A DNA stretch of 46,191 nucleotides from Clostridium frigidicarnis (GCF_900111985.1 NZ_FOKI01000028.1:1-46191), one strand, 5' to 3'. Counted from the stretch's first letter, positions 5,954 through 14,602 are shown. The notes: generated by a model from the letters alone, not told the origin. Numbers and translations: made by a program.

Positions 5954-7651
5954 ATGAAAAGAATACCCTACGGGATTTCTAACTTTGAAGTTTTGAGAGA
6001 AAAAAATTATCTTTATGTAGATAAGACTTCTTATATAGAATTATTAGATAGATATGCTCCTTATAATTTTTTTATAAGGCCTAGAAGGTTTGGGAAAAGT
6101 TTATTTATATCTATGTTAGAAAATTACTATGATATAAATAAAAAGAATAAATTTGAAGAATTGTTTGGAGATTTATATATAGGTAAAAATCCCACTGAAG
6201 AAAAAAATAAATTTCTTATTTGGAAAATAAGCTTTGCAGGTATTGATGCAGGAAATGGGGAAAAAGAGCTTAGAAAAAGTTTTAATTTTAAGGTTGCATC
6301 AGCAGCTAGAGAATTTCTATATAAATATGGGGATTTGTTAGGAGAAAAAAAATTACCATTTGAAGATATGAGTGCAGAAATGGTGGTAGCTCATATAAGT
6401 ATGCTTAGTAAAATTAACAATAAGCAAGTATTTGTTTTAATAGATGAATATGATAATTTTGCTAATGAGTTGATTACAGGAGGAAAACAAAGTACCTATA
6501 GCAGTATACTTCATGGAGAAGGATTTGTTAAAGTTTTTTATAAAGCTATGAAAGATGCAACAGGGGATAATTTTAATAGAATATTTATGACAGGGGTAAG
6601 TCCTATAATGCTAGATGATTTAACTAGTGGCTTTAATATCACTATGAATTATACCTTAGACCAAAATTTAAATGCTATGATGGGTTTCACAAAAGATGAA
6701 CTTTACTCTATTATGGATGAGGTGAAAATAAAAGATAAAGAACTTAGAGAAAAGATATGTACTGATATGACTCAATATTATAACGGATATAAATTTAATG
6801 AAGACAGCAACACTGTTTTTAATCCAGATATGTCTATGTATTTTCTTAATAATTATTCAGTGTATAATCGTTATCCTAAAGAAATGATAGATAATAATGT
6901 AAAAACAGACTATGGAAAAGTTAATCAGTTAGCTTATAATTTTAATGATAGAGAAGCTTTAGAGGAGATAATGACTAAAGGAGAAACCTCTACTATGTTA
7001 GTAGATAGATTTAATATCCATACTATGTATAGTGTAAAAGAAAATTTTAAATCATTATTGTTTTATCTTGGAATGTTAACTATAAAAGAGCAGGGTCCTA
7101 TTGGAACTGTACTTAAAATACCAAACTACGTAATAAGAACTATATATTGGGAGCAATATTTCCAAAAGCTAAATGAGGACTATAATATTCAAATACAAAA
7201 CGTAAGAATAGCTGTTAATGAAATGAGAATAAACGGAAATATACAGCCATTAGTAGAACTTGTAAATCATGTATTAGGGGATTTATCTAATAGAGATTTA
7301 ATAAAAATGGATGAAAAAAATATAAAGATGATAATTCTTACTCTTTTAGGGGTAGATAGCACTTATTTTATAAAAAGTGAAGATGAAAACAATAAGGGTT
7401 ATGTAGATATAATGCTTAAAAGAAAGATTCAATTTAAAGATATAACTAAATTCCAGTGGATTATAGAATTAAAATATATAAAAGAAAGTGAAAAAAATAC
7501 TCTAGAAAAAGTAAAAGAAGAAGGATTAAAACAACTTAAGTCATATGGAGAAAGTAAGTTGGTTCAAGAAGAAATTGGAAAAGAGGATTTAAAGAAAGTA
7601 TTAATTATTGTTGTAGGGAAAAAAGATATTTACACTTTAAATGTAAAATAA
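5954..7651 (+). CDS. AAA-ATPase-like / PD-(D/E)XK nuclease-like protein
   Basis: This 565-residue protein has the architecture of the PF09820 plus PF08011 family. The N-terminal signature IPYGISNFEVLRE is followed by a P-loop-like RPRRFGKSLF (about residues 42-51) and a Walker-B-like FVLIDEYDNF (about 160-169). The C-terminus has a PD-(D/E)XK-like core: GYVDIML, then WIIELKYIK near residue 505. The family is abundant in clostridia and Bacteroidetes and its role is unproven. The start has a TAGGAG site. The gene stands alone between a palindromic repeat and the remnant of another gene, as expected for a mobile or multicopy gene. No membrane segments are visible. Confidence 0.88.
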   Translation: MKRIPYGISNFEVLREKNYLYVDKTSYIELLDRYAPYNFFIRPRRFGKSLFISMLENYYDINKKNKFEELFGDLYIGKNPTEEKNKFLIWKISFAGIDAGNGEKELRKSFNFKVASAAREFLYKYGDLLGEKKLPFEDMSAEMVVAHISMLSKINNKQVFVLIDEYDNFANELITGGKQSTYSSILHGEGFVKVFYKAMKDATGDNFNRIFMTGVSPIMLDDLTSGFNITMNYTLDQNLNAMMGFTKDELYSIMDEVKIKDKELREKICTDMTQYYNGYKFNEDSNTVFNPDMSMYFLNNYSVYNRYPKEMIDNNVKTDYGKVNQLAYNFNDREALEEIMTKGETSTMLVDRFNIHTMYSVKENFKSLLFYLGMLTIKEQGPIGTVLKIPNYVIRTIYWEQYFQKLNEDYNIQIQNVRIAVNEMRINGNIQPLVELVNHVLGDLSNRDLIKMDEKNIKMIILTLLGVDSTYFIKSEDENNKGYVDIMLKRKIQFKDITKFQWIIELKYIKESEKNTLEKVKEEGLKQLKSYGESKLVQEEIGKEDLKKVLIIVVGKKDIYTLNVK

Positions 7652-7671
7652 GATATATGAGTTAATCTAGG

Positions 7672-7869
7672 GACATAGGTAAGCATGTTGCAGCAGGGGC
7701 AAGACTAGATGATGATCCAATATTATTTTTTAAACTTAGAGAAATTGACTTTCAAGATATTCTTAAAAAATCAATGGAAGAAAAAATGGAAAATATGATT
7801 AAGAATGCAGATAAGAAAAGTAAGAGAGTTATTGATGACGAGAGTATATTCGATTTATTTGGAGTATAA
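7672..7869 (+). pseudogene. C-terminal remnant of an unidentified protein
   Basis: The frame from about 7666 to TAA at 7867-7869 encodes about 65 coding-like residues (KHVAAGARLDDDPILFFKLR, then a charged helical tail ending SIFDLFGV). It has no start codon or ribosome binding site and sits 20 bases after the AAA-ATPase-like gene. It resembles the tail of a larger enzyme, possibly a superfamily II helicase, but that identification is tentative. The 5' part is not in this window, so the body of the gene has been deleted or displaced. Confidence 0.5.
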
Positions 7870-7956
7870 TAGTTAGTTTCATTTGTAGGATAACAATATG
7901 CTAAATCAAGGAAAGGGGTATTTGAGTTTAAGGATTTTAAGATATATATAAGAATT

Positions 7957-7999
7957 AAGTCCAGTACTTAGTAAAAAGGTCCTAAATACTGGACTTTTT
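7957..7999. terminator. Terminator hairpin
   Basis: AAGTCCAGTACTTAG (7957-7971) pairs with CTAAATACTGGACTT (7982-7996), with one internal mismatch, and is followed by TTT. It serves the + strand genes and could also act on the minus-strand pseudogene ending at 8090. The rest of 7870-8089 shows nothing else except the repeat end at 8072. Confidence 0.7.
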
Positions 8000-8071
8000 A
8001 TATATTAATTATAGAGATTTTGATATAGTCGTCATATTAATACTGTGGTATAGTTTGGAGAATAATAGGCT

Positions 8072-8080
8072 AGGCACATT
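8072..8080. repeat. Single end of the AGGCACATT palindromic repeat
   Basis: AGGCACATTCAA matches the left end of the copy at 30481, but no partner arm is present nearby. It lies 10 bases beyond the stop of the minus-strand DUF4143 pseudogene. Such a short match could be chance, though the same 9-mer recurs at the other copies. Confidence 0.35.
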
Positions 8081-8089
8081 CAATATTGT

Positions 8090-8709
8090 TTACTTAATAC
8101 ATATACTTTCAAAATTAAATTTAGGGAATAAATATATGGGAGTTGTGTAAATCTTATTATGAATTCCACCTTCTGTTAAGCCTTTAAGGTAAATTGCAAA
8201 ATTTATTTTTCCATTTGTTAATGATTTAGTTATAGTTTTACCAACGTTTTTTCCAGCCTTAACTTCTATTCCATAGACAGAAACATTTTCTCTATTCCTA
8301 TAAACAAAATCTAATTCTCCATCTCCATAAACTGTTGATATTTTTTCTGTTAAACAATGATATACAAAAGTTTCATTTACCAAACCATTAGATTCCGATG
8401 TTAATATGTTAGATTTGTTCATAATATAATTTGCCATTCCTATATCAGCTAAAAAATATCTTTGACGTCTCTTTATATTAGTTCTTCCCTTATTACATCG
8501 TGAATTGCTAGTAAGTCTTCTCCACTTTCTTCTAGTAAATTAATATAAATTACATTACTATAGTTTTCACTTGTAAATTTTTTTGCCAAATAAGTTTTTC
8601 CTACTTGTGTAGCTCCTTCTACTAATAGTACTTTATTATTGTGATTATTTTTCCATTCTATCAGCTTATTATAATCATCTCTCTTTAAATCGATGACTTT
8701 TTGTTCCAT
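8090..8709 (-). pseudogene. AAA/DUF4143 ATPase, internally deleted and frameshifted
   Basis: Two frames on the minus strand are pieces of one gene. The 5' piece (8709-8473) carries the P-loop region KVLLVEGATQVGKTYLAKKF of AAA_14 ATPases and stops at 8473. The 3' piece (in a different frame, ending at 8090) carries the C-terminal DUF4143 part, with QRYFLADIGMANYI at its start and the nuclease-like GDGELDFVY...GIEVKAG. Intact relatives have about 400-430 residues. Here roughly half is missing and the pieces are out of frame, so the product is surely non-functional. Confidence 0.85.
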
Positions 8710-8908
8710 ATCATCACTTCCTTACTATAACTATCATAAGCTTATTATATCCCAATTAAGAAGTTCTTTAAACTTCCATAGTTAATATTCTTATTATAAA
8801 AAAATATCGATGTATATATTTTAGGCTATGTTTTAAATTAATGTTGAAATTTGCTATGGGTTTAAGGTATGCTATAATTAATCCAAATTTATACATTAGG
8901 AGGCAAAT

Positions 8909-9235
8909 ATGATAATTATTTTAGGAATAATATTTATAATCATTGGTTTTATATTTAAGGCTTTTCCGCCAAAAAAAATCAATTCTATATTTGGGTATAG
9001 AACTCTATTATCAATGAAAAATCAAGATACATGGAACGAGTCACATAAATATTCAGCCAATACTTTTATTATATTAGGCTTTATTTTTATTCCTTTACAA
9101 TTTGTTTTAAGTCAATTAAATATTAGTTATGGTTATGAAAAAATAATACTTTTAATATGTGCTGTTCTTATGATTATTACTAATGAAGTACACTTGAAAA
9201 AAGTTTTTAATAATGACGGTAGTAGAAAGATATAG
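8909..9235 (+). CDS. SdpI-family small membrane protein
   Basis: This 108-residue protein has three predicted membrane segments (about residues 2-18, 51-67 and 79-94). The family signature after the first one is FGYRTLLSMKNQDTWNESHKY, resembling the 'GYRT..S..N..TW..A' block of SdpI proteins. SdpI of Bacillus subtilis gives immunity to the SdpC toxin and signals to SdpR; short homologues are often stand-alone with unknown roles. An AGGAGG site lies 6 bases before the ATG. No sdpC-like toxin or ArsR-type sdpR gene is nearby. Confidence 0.8.
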   Translation: MIIILGIIFIIIGFIFKAFPPKKINSIFGYRTLLSMKNQDTWNESHKYSANTFIILGFIFIPLQFVLSQLNISYGYEKIILLICAVLMIITNEVHLKKVFNNDGSRKI

Positions 9236-9283
9236 TATAAATAAAAATTGCAAAACTATCTGGCGAATATTAATCATTCTTGT

Positions 9284-9369
9284 TATAAAAAAACATTGAT
9301 GGCGTTAAGGATTCCAATTTGTTCGAAGCGAAGCAAGTTATTGGAATTTAGCTATCAATGTTTTTTATA
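9284..9369. terminator. Long two-part hairpin between convergent genes
   Basis: ATAAAAAAACATTGAT (9285-9300) pairs with ATCAATGTTTTTTAT (9354-9368). Inside, ATTCCAAT (9311-9318) pairs with ATTGGAAT (9340-9347). Flanking A and T tracts fit a bidirectional terminator for the SdpI-like gene and the convergent rhodanese gene. Its length (86 bases) is closer to a palindromic repeat unit than to a simple terminator. Confidence 0.65.
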
Positions 9370-9461
9370 CCTTACAATACTTTATGTAATCAGCTAGCTT
9401 GTGTTGCTTATACCCGCACACTTTTATGAATTTCTATTTTCATGTTTAAATAAGTTGTTTT

Positions 9462-9923
9462 TTATTTTTCAAGAAGGTCTTCATAAGGCCAGCCTTTTTG
9501 TCCTTTTTCTAATATGTATAGACGATCCTTATCTATGCCTTTTTCTGATAAATAAGCAAAAGTTCTTTCAGCACCACCAGCACCACCAGGGCAAACAATT
9601 ATTATAGGTGATGTAGATTTTTTAAGATCTGGAAGTACCTTTTCAAGTTTAGCTTTATCCTCATCTGACTTAACTGGATAAGCATATGTAGGAATAACTC
9701 CGTTTAGGTGATGTGCTTTAAACTCGTCCTCAACTTGAATATCTAATAGAATAATATCTTTCTTTTCCTCTATAGCTTTTTTAGTTTCTTCAGCAGTATA
9801 ATATTTAAATTCTTTTTGTTCAGTACTGCTAGTAGAAGTTTTGCTTTCTTCTTTAGAACATCCAGTAAATACTACTGACAATGATAAAAAGATAAAGGCT
9901 GTTAATGATAATAGTTTTTTCAT
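9462..9923 (-). CDS. Rhodanese-domain lipoprotein
   Basis: The N-terminus MKKLLSLTAF plus a hydrophobic stretch ends in FTGC, a lipobox-like site that would leave Cys22 acylated and the protein outside the membrane. A rhodanese domain follows, with the active-site loop CPGGAGGAER (Cys111), where the persulfide would form. The start at 9923 is chosen because GGGGGA lies 8 bases upstream; a longer frame starting further upstream has no site and no signal sequence. It is a single gene, convergent with the SdpI-like gene. It may be an extracytoplasmic sulfurtransferase or sulfur carrier; the substrate is unknown. Confidence 0.88.
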   Translation of the reverse strand: MKKLLSLTAFIFLSLSVVFTGCSKEESKTSTSSTEQKEFKYYTAEETKKAIEEKKDIILLDIQVEDEFKAHHLNGVIPTYAYPVKSDEDKAKLEKVLPDLKKSTSPIIIVCPGGAGGAERTFAYLSEKGIDKDRLYILEKGQKGWPYEDLLEK

Positions 9924-10255
9924 CTGAAAATCCCCCATTGTTAAAATAATATTTATTAATAACAAAATAAGTTTATTATTAACGTATACATGTTAACATT
10001 TTGGGAATTAATGTGTCAATGAACTTCCAATGAAATAACTATTTAAAAATATTATAGATAATAAACTAGTTATAGAAAAATATAATAAGCTTTATCAAGA
10101 ATCACAAAGAACTGATTTGAAATCTTTGTAATTAAAAATAAAGTAAGATAAAACAAAAAACATATTTTTTTCAAGTTGAGGAATGATAATAATAGAATTT
10201 ATATATTGTAATGTTTTAAATAGTATTTAATATGACTAAATTGGTGGTGTGAATT
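9924..10255. other. Divergent intergenic region, rhodanese / P-type ATPase
   Basis: About 330 bases separate the two divergent genes. There is no M-box riboswitch signature despite the Mg2+-type ATPase downstream. A short run (10050-10131) reads as a coding-like frame ending ESQRTDLKSL but has no start and is probably chance or a small remnant. CAAAGA and TCTTTG form a weak hairpin near 10107-10130. A GGTGGTG site precedes the ATPase start. Confidence 0.4.
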
Positions 10256-12901
10256 ATGATTAAGAAAAGAAAGGTTAATGCTGAAAATGCAGCAAAAGAA
10301 GTTTCAAATAGACTCTATGATTTTAGCAAGATGGATTTGGAGATGGTATATAAAGAGTTAAACACTGATAGTAATGGATTAACAATGGATAAAGTAGATA
10401 ATAGAGTTGAAATATATGGGTTAAATCAAGTGACTCACGAGAAGCCAACACCATGGTATATACAATTATTTCAATCATTTATTAATCCTTTTATTTTAGT
10501 TTTATTGGTTCTTGCAGGAGTATCTTTAATAACTGATGTTATTATTGCTGCTCCAGAGGAGAGAAGCTTTAGCACTGTTCTTGTTGTGGGTATAATGGTA
10601 ACTATAAGTGGGCTTTTAAAGTTTTTTCAAGAATTTAAATCAGGTAAGGCCGCTGAAGAACTAAAAGCATTGGTAAGAACAACTGCTGCTGTATCAAGGA
10701 AAGAATCAGGAATCAATGAAATGAATATGTCTGAAATTGTTATTGGTGATATAGTATATCTTGCAGCAGGAGATATGATACCAGCTGATGTAAGGGTAAT
10801 AACAAGTAAGGATTTATTTGTTAGTCAATCCTCTTTAACAGGAGAATCAGAACCAGTAGAGAAGTATTCAACCTTAAGAAAAGCAAATAAAGATTTAACT
10901 GTTGCTGAACTTGATAATATATGTTTACTAGGTACTAATATTATAAGTGGAAGTGCTACTGCTGTGGTTGTTGCTACAGGTAATGATACATATTTTGGCT
11001 CAATGGCATCAATACTAGCAGGAATCAAAAACGAGACAAGTTTTGAAAAGGGAGTAAACAGTGTAAGCATGTTACTTATAAAATTCATGGTTATTATGGT
11101 GCCTATAGTATTTGTAGTAAATGGCATTACAAAGGGAGATTGGATAGAAGCACTACTTTTTGCAATATCAATAGCAGTAGGGCTTACTCCAGAAATGCTT
11201 CCAATGATTGTAACGAGTAATCTTGCAAAAGGTGCTGTTGTTATGGCAAAGCATAAGACTGTAGTTAAAAAACTTGATGCTATACAAAACTTTGGCGCAA
11301 TGGATGTTTTGTGCACTGACAAAACAGGGACTTTAACTCTTGATAAAATAATTGTTGAAAAGCATTTAAATATACGTGGAGAAGAGGATTTAAGAGTATT
11401 AAGACACGCTTATTTAAATAGTTTTTATCAGACAGGACTTCGTAATTTAATGGATTTTGCAATATTAGAGCATGGAAAAGACAATGGATTTAATGAACTT
11501 GAAAAAAATTATGACAAAGTAGATGAGATTCCTTTTGATTTTGCAAGAAGAAGAATGTCAGTAGTGTTAAAAAATAATGAAGGAAAAAGACAGCTCGTAA
11601 CAAAGGGTGCCGTAGAGGAAATGCTTTCAATTTGTACACATGCAGAATGTAATGGAGATGTTGTGGAACTTAGTGAAAATATAAAAAATAAAGCTCTTGA
11701 TATGGTAAAAAAATTAAATGACGAGGGTATGAGAGTTATTGCAGTTGCACAAAAAAATAATATACCAGATGAAAACAACTTTAGTGTGTCAGATGAAAGT
11801 CATATGGTTCTTATGGGCTATATAGGATTCTTAGATCCACCAAAGGAATCAGCATTAGAGGCAATTAAAGCACTTAATAATAATGGTGTAGAAGTAAAAA
11901 TACTAACTGGAGATAATGATGCTGTAACAATAAAAATATGTAATGAAGTTGGTTTAAAAGTTAGTAATGTACTTCTTGGTAATGAAGTTGAAAACATAAG
12001 TGATGAAGAGTTATCAAAACTAGTTGAGGGTACAAATGTATTTGCTAAACTTTCTCCACTTCAAAAATCAAGAATCATAAAGATACTTCAAGATAAAGGC
12101 CATACTGTGGGTTATATGGGAGATGGAATCAATGATTCTGCTGCTTTACGCCAATCAGATGTTGGAATTTCTGTTGATACAGCTGTAGATATTGCAAAAG
12201 AGTCAGCAGATATAATTTTGCTTGAAAAGAATTTAATGGTACTTGAAGAGGGAGTTATAGAGGGGAGAAAGGTTTTTGGAAATATTATAAAATATATAAA
12301 GATGACTGCTAGTTCAAATTTTGGTAATGTATTTAGTGTATTGATTGCCAGTGCATTCTTACCATTTTTGCCTATGCTACCTATTCAACTTTTGATACAA
12401 AATTTGTTTTATGATATATCTCAAATTTCTATTCCATGGGATACAATGGATAAAGAATATCTAAGGGAACCAAGAAAATGGAATGCAGATGATATTGTAA
12501 AATTTATGGTTTTTATTGGGCCAATAAGTTCTATATTTGATATAATAACCTATTTAGTAATGTGGTTTATATTTAAAGCAAATACCCAAGAAATGCAATC
12601 ATTATTCCAATCAGGTTGGTTTATTGAGGGTCTTTTATCTCAAACACTTATTGTACATATGATTAGAACTAAAAAGATTCCATTTATCCAAAGTAGAGCA
12701 ACAAATCCTGTGTTGTTATTAACAGGTATTATAATGATATTAGGAGTTTGGGTTCCGTTTACATCCTTTGGTAACTCTGTTGGATTACAGGCATTACCCT
12801 TATCATATTTTCCATGGCTTATAGGCATTCTATTATCTTATTGTATGTTAACACAAATAGTAAAGAATATATATGTTAAGAAATTTAATAGATGGTTATA
12901 A
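10256..12901 (+). CDS. mgtA: Magnesium-transporting P-type ATPase (MgtA/MgtB type, P3B)
   Basis: This 881-residue membrane pump drives import of Mg2+ (and possibly Ni2+) with ATP hydrolysis. The soluble N-terminus matches the cation ATPase N-domain (GLNQVTHEKPTPWYIQLF). The actuator loop has SSLTGESEPVEK, the phosphorylation motif CTDKTGTLTL has Asp355, and the hinge reads GDGINDSAALR. About ten membrane segments are expected, with the P3B-type SVGLTPEMLPM motif (here AVGLTPEMLPM) in TM4. Length fits MgtA (about 860-900). There is no M-box upstream, so regulation is not evident. It is transcribed alone and ends in a terminator. Confidence 0.93.
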   Translation: MIKKRKVNAENAAKEVSNRLYDFSKMDLEMVYKELNTDSNGLTMDKVDNRVEIYGLNQVTHEKPTPWYIQLFQSFINPFILVLLVLAGVSLITDVIIAAPEERSFSTVLVVGIMVTISGLLKFFQEFKSGKAAEELKALVRTTAAVSRKESGINEMNMSEIVIGDIVYLAAGDMIPADVRVITSKDLFVSQSSLTGESEPVEKYSTLRKANKDLTVAELDNICLLGTNIISGSATAVVVATGNDTYFGSMASILAGIKNETSFEKGVNSVSMLLIKFMVIMVPIVFVVNGITKGDWIEALLFAISIAVGLTPEMLPMIVTSNLAKGAVVMAKHKTVVKKLDAIQNFGAMDVLCTDKTGTLTLDKIIVEKHLNIRGEEDLRVLRHAYLNSFYQTGLRNLMDFAILEHGKDNGFNELEKNYDKVDEIPFDFARRRMSVVLKNNEGKRQLVTKGAVEEMLSICTHAECNGDVVELSENIKNKALDMVKKLNDEGMRVIAVAQKNNIPDENNFSVSDESHMVLMGYIGFLDPPKESALEAIKALNNNGVEVKILTGDNDAVTIKICNEVGLKVSNVLLGNEVENISDEELSKLVEGTNVFAKLSPLQKSRIIKILQDKGHTVGYMGDGINDSAALRQSDVGISVDTAVDIAKESADIILLEKNLMVLEEGVIEGRKVFGNIIKYIKMTASSNFGNVFSVLIASAFLPFLPMLPIQLLIQNLFYDISQISIPWDTMDKEYLREPRKWNADDIVKFMVFIGPISSIFDIITYLVMWFIFKANTQEMQSLFQSGWFIEGLLSQTLIVHMIRTKKIPFIQSRATNPVLLLTGIIMILGVWVPFTSFGNSVGLQALPLSYFPWLIGILLSYCMLTQIVKNIYVKKFNRWL

Positions 12902-12918
12902 GGCACATTTAAAAAACA
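12901..12918. repeat. Partial copy of the AGGCACATT repeat at the end of mgtA
   Basis: AGGCACATTTAAAAAACA begins on the last base of the mgtA stop codon and resembles the left arm of the palindromic repeat. No matching right arm is present, so it is a remnant at best. Confidence 0.4.
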
Positions 12919-12948
12919 GTTGTTAAAAATAAAATACAGAAGATGTTG

Positions 12949-12989
12949 GTGTGCAACAATAATTAAAAGTTATTTTGCACACTTTTTTT
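12949..12989 (+). terminator. mgtA terminator
   Basis: GTGTGCAA (12949-12956), extended by AATAA, pairs with TTATT and TTGCACAC (12975-12982), then a run of seven T follows. Confidence 0.8.
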
Positions 12990-13232
12990 AGGTATAAAAG
13001 GTTTTTTATATAATTGATAAAATAATATCGAAATTTTAAGAATAGTAGAATTGTTTCGAGGATTTCAAGTTAATTAGTATGATAATATATATTTTTATCA
13101 ACATAATAAGAGATAATAGGTTTGTTAAATTTAAAACTATTGTAGAATTATAATGGAAATGGTGATAAACTCAAATAATAAGTGGTAAGACCAATATCAA
13201 AATGTAAAGGTTTAAATTATTGGGGGGATGGT
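12990..13232. other. Upstream region of the lrgA/lrgB operon
   Basis: A TATAAT at 13149-13154 is a possible -10 box, though no well-spaced -35 is obvious. No LytR-type direct repeats were recognised by eye. A GGGGGG ribosome binding site at 13222-13227 belongs to the leader ORF. Confidence 0.35.
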
Positions 13233-13313
13233 ATGAAAAGATTAGTTTGTATTAAAAATTTATCTGAAAATACTAAGATAGAGGTTGATGAAAAGACAGG
13301 AGGGATAAAATGA
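13233..13313 (+). CDS. Leader ORF of 26 codons upstream of and overlapping lrgA
   Basis: ATG at 13233 with a GGGGGG site opens a 26-residue frame beginning MKRLVCIKNL. Its TGA (13311-13313) overlaps the lrgA start as ATGA. The lrgA ribosome binding site (GGAGGG, about 13299-13304) lies inside this frame, so ribosomes finishing the leader would arrive at the lrgA start. This suggests translational coupling. It could be a conserved microprotein or merely a coupling leader; the sequence alone does not decide. Confidence 0.55.
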   Translation: MKRLVCIKNLSENTKIEVDEKTGGIK

Positions 13314-13657
13314 AGCTTTTAAGAGAGATGTTTATAATAATCTTAATTTATTTTATAGGAGAAGTTCTTTCAAAATATGTTATCACGTTTATTCCAGGAA
13401 ATATTTTAGGAATGATTATATTACTTGTTCTACTCTCAACAAAGCTTATGAAGTTAGAGGCAATAGAAACAGTAGCAAAGTTCTTTTTAGATCATTTAGC
13501 CTTTTTCTTTGTACCAGCAGGGGTAGGATTATTGGCGGCATTGGACTTATTGCAAGGAAATATAATAAAACTTTTGGTAATTTGTGTAGTTTCAACTTTT
13601 ATAGTTATGGGAGTAACAGGAAAAACTGTACAAATGCTTATTAATAAGAAGAAATAG
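13310..13657 (+). CDS. lrgA: CidA/LrgA-family holin-like membrane protein
   Basis: This 115-residue protein has four predicted membrane segments. The family hallmark is a small-residue and Pro-rich loop (ITFIPGNILGMIILLVLL), followed by FFLDHLAFFFVPAGVGLL. LrgA/CidA proteins act with LrgB/CidB in murein-hydrolase control, and more recently as pyruvate or C4-type transporters in some Firmicutes. The start overlaps the leader ORF stop, and lrgB follows after 11 bases, so the two are co-transcribed. Confidence 0.9.
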   Translation: MKLLREMFIIILIYFIGEVLSKYVITFIPGNILGMIILLVLLSTKLMKLEAIETVAKFFLDHLAFFFVPAGVGLLAALDLLQGNIIKLLVICVVSTFIVMGVTGKTVQMLINKKK

Positions 13658-13668
13658 GGGGCATAAAA

Positions 13669-14379
13669 ATGGAATCAATTTTAAATAATATTTTATTTCC
13701 ACTTATGCTAACATTGTTAGCTTTTGAAATAGGCATACTTATAAGCAAAAAGACTAAATTTCCATTGTTTAATCCATTGCTAGTAGCAATTGCATTAGTA
13801 ATAGGTACATTATGTGTATTTAAAATAGAGTATAAGACTTATAATGAAGGTGCAAAATTTATAAATGCATTTTTAGGGCCTGCAACTGTCGTATTGGCAG
13901 TGCCTTTGTATAAGCAATTAGAAGCACTTAAGAAAAACTTATGGCCTATATTAATTGGAATTTTTATAGGATGTGTAGTTTCTGTTACTTGTGTAATAGC
14001 TATGAGTTTTGCATGGGGACTTAGCCAGGAGTTACTTATTTCACTTATTCCTAAATCAGTTACAACACCTATAGGTATTGAGGTTTCAAATTCTTTAGGA
14101 GGAATAAGTTCTATTACAATAGTGGCAATAGTAGTAACTGGGATAACTGGTTCTATTATAGGACCTACAGTATGTAAGATATTAAACATAAAAAATGAAG
14201 TGGCAGCAGGTGTTTCTATTGGAACAGCATCTCATGCAGTGGGAACATCTAGAGCTTTTGAGATGGGAGAGAAGGTGGGTGCTATGAGTTCTCTTTCTAT
14301 TGGAGTTGCAGGACTTATGACTGTGGTTATAGCTCCGCCTATATTTAATTTAGCGCAAAAGCTAATTGGTATTATTTAA
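13669..14379 (+). CDS. lrgB: LrgB/CidB-family membrane protein
   Basis: This 236-residue protein has about seven membrane segments. It carries the LrgB core (SLIPKSVTTPIGIEVS and SIGTASHAVGTSRAFE), including the conserved SHAxGTSRA motif. It partners the LrgA-like protein immediately upstream, and the pair ends at a terminator near 14480. A GGGGG site lies upstream of the ATG. Its substrate (autolysis effector or small organic acid) cannot be decided from sequence. Confidence 0.93.
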   Translation: MESILNNILFPLMLTLLAFEIGILISKKTKFPLFNPLLVAIALVIGTLCVFKIEYKTYNEGAKFINAFLGPATVVLAVPLYKQLEALKKNLWPILIGIFIGCVVSVTCVIAMSFAWGLSQELLISLIPKSVTTPIGIEVSNSLGGISSITIVAIVVTGITGSIIGPTVCKILNIKNEVAAGVSIGTASHAVGTSRAFEMGEKVGAMSSLSIGVAGLMTVVIAPPIFNLAQKLIGII

Positions 14380-14419
14380 CAATTAAAAGTAAGAATTATA
14401 ATATATATTAAATGTTTAT

Positions 14420-14487
14420 AGCCCATATAGTCACGCGATATTAAATATATTAATTTAATATGGACATGCCTATATGGGTTATCTTGT
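14420..14487 (+). terminator. Terminator after lrgB, with a nested hairpin
   Basis: AGCCCATATAG (14420-14430) pairs with CTATATGGGTT (14470-14480). An inner arm, ATATTAAAT (14438-14446), pairs with ATTTAATAT (14453-14461). The downstream T content is modest (ATCTTGTTT), so it may be a structured 3' end rather than a textbook terminator. Confidence 0.6.
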
Positions 14488-14562
14488 TTCCCTGTTCCTT
14501 TGCACAGTATCTATGTCTACAAGGGCAACAGTTATTATGTAACTCTATAACTTGCTTTCATA

Positions 14563-14602
14563 AATTTATTATTATGTGCTTTAAATCACATAATAATAAA
14601 TT
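14563..14602. promoter_or_regulatory. Perfect 16-bp inverted repeat upstream of ric, Crp/Fnr-like core
   Basis: AATTTATTATTATGTG (14563-14578) pairs perfectly with CACATAATAATAAATT (14587-14602) across 8 bases. The centre reads TGTG-CTTTAAAT-CACA, close to the TGTGA-N6-TCACA site of Crp/Fnr-family regulators. The repeat ends 80 bases before the ric start. NO-responsive Crp/Fnr members (HcpR type) often control Ric-type proteins, so this is a good operator candidate. It lacks a T run, so a terminator is less likely. Confidence 0.55.

Noticed and set aside
10050-10131. Short coding-like frame before mgtA
   Set aside because: No start codon or ribosome binding site and too short to assign; kept only as a note in the intergenic entry.
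9924-10255. M-box riboswitch before mgtA
   Set aside because: The conserved M-box core elements and the terminator/antiterminator pair were not found in this stretch.
10825-11322. 165-residue minus-strand frame
   Set aside because: Shadow of mgtA; the + strand frame has complete P-type ATPase motifs.
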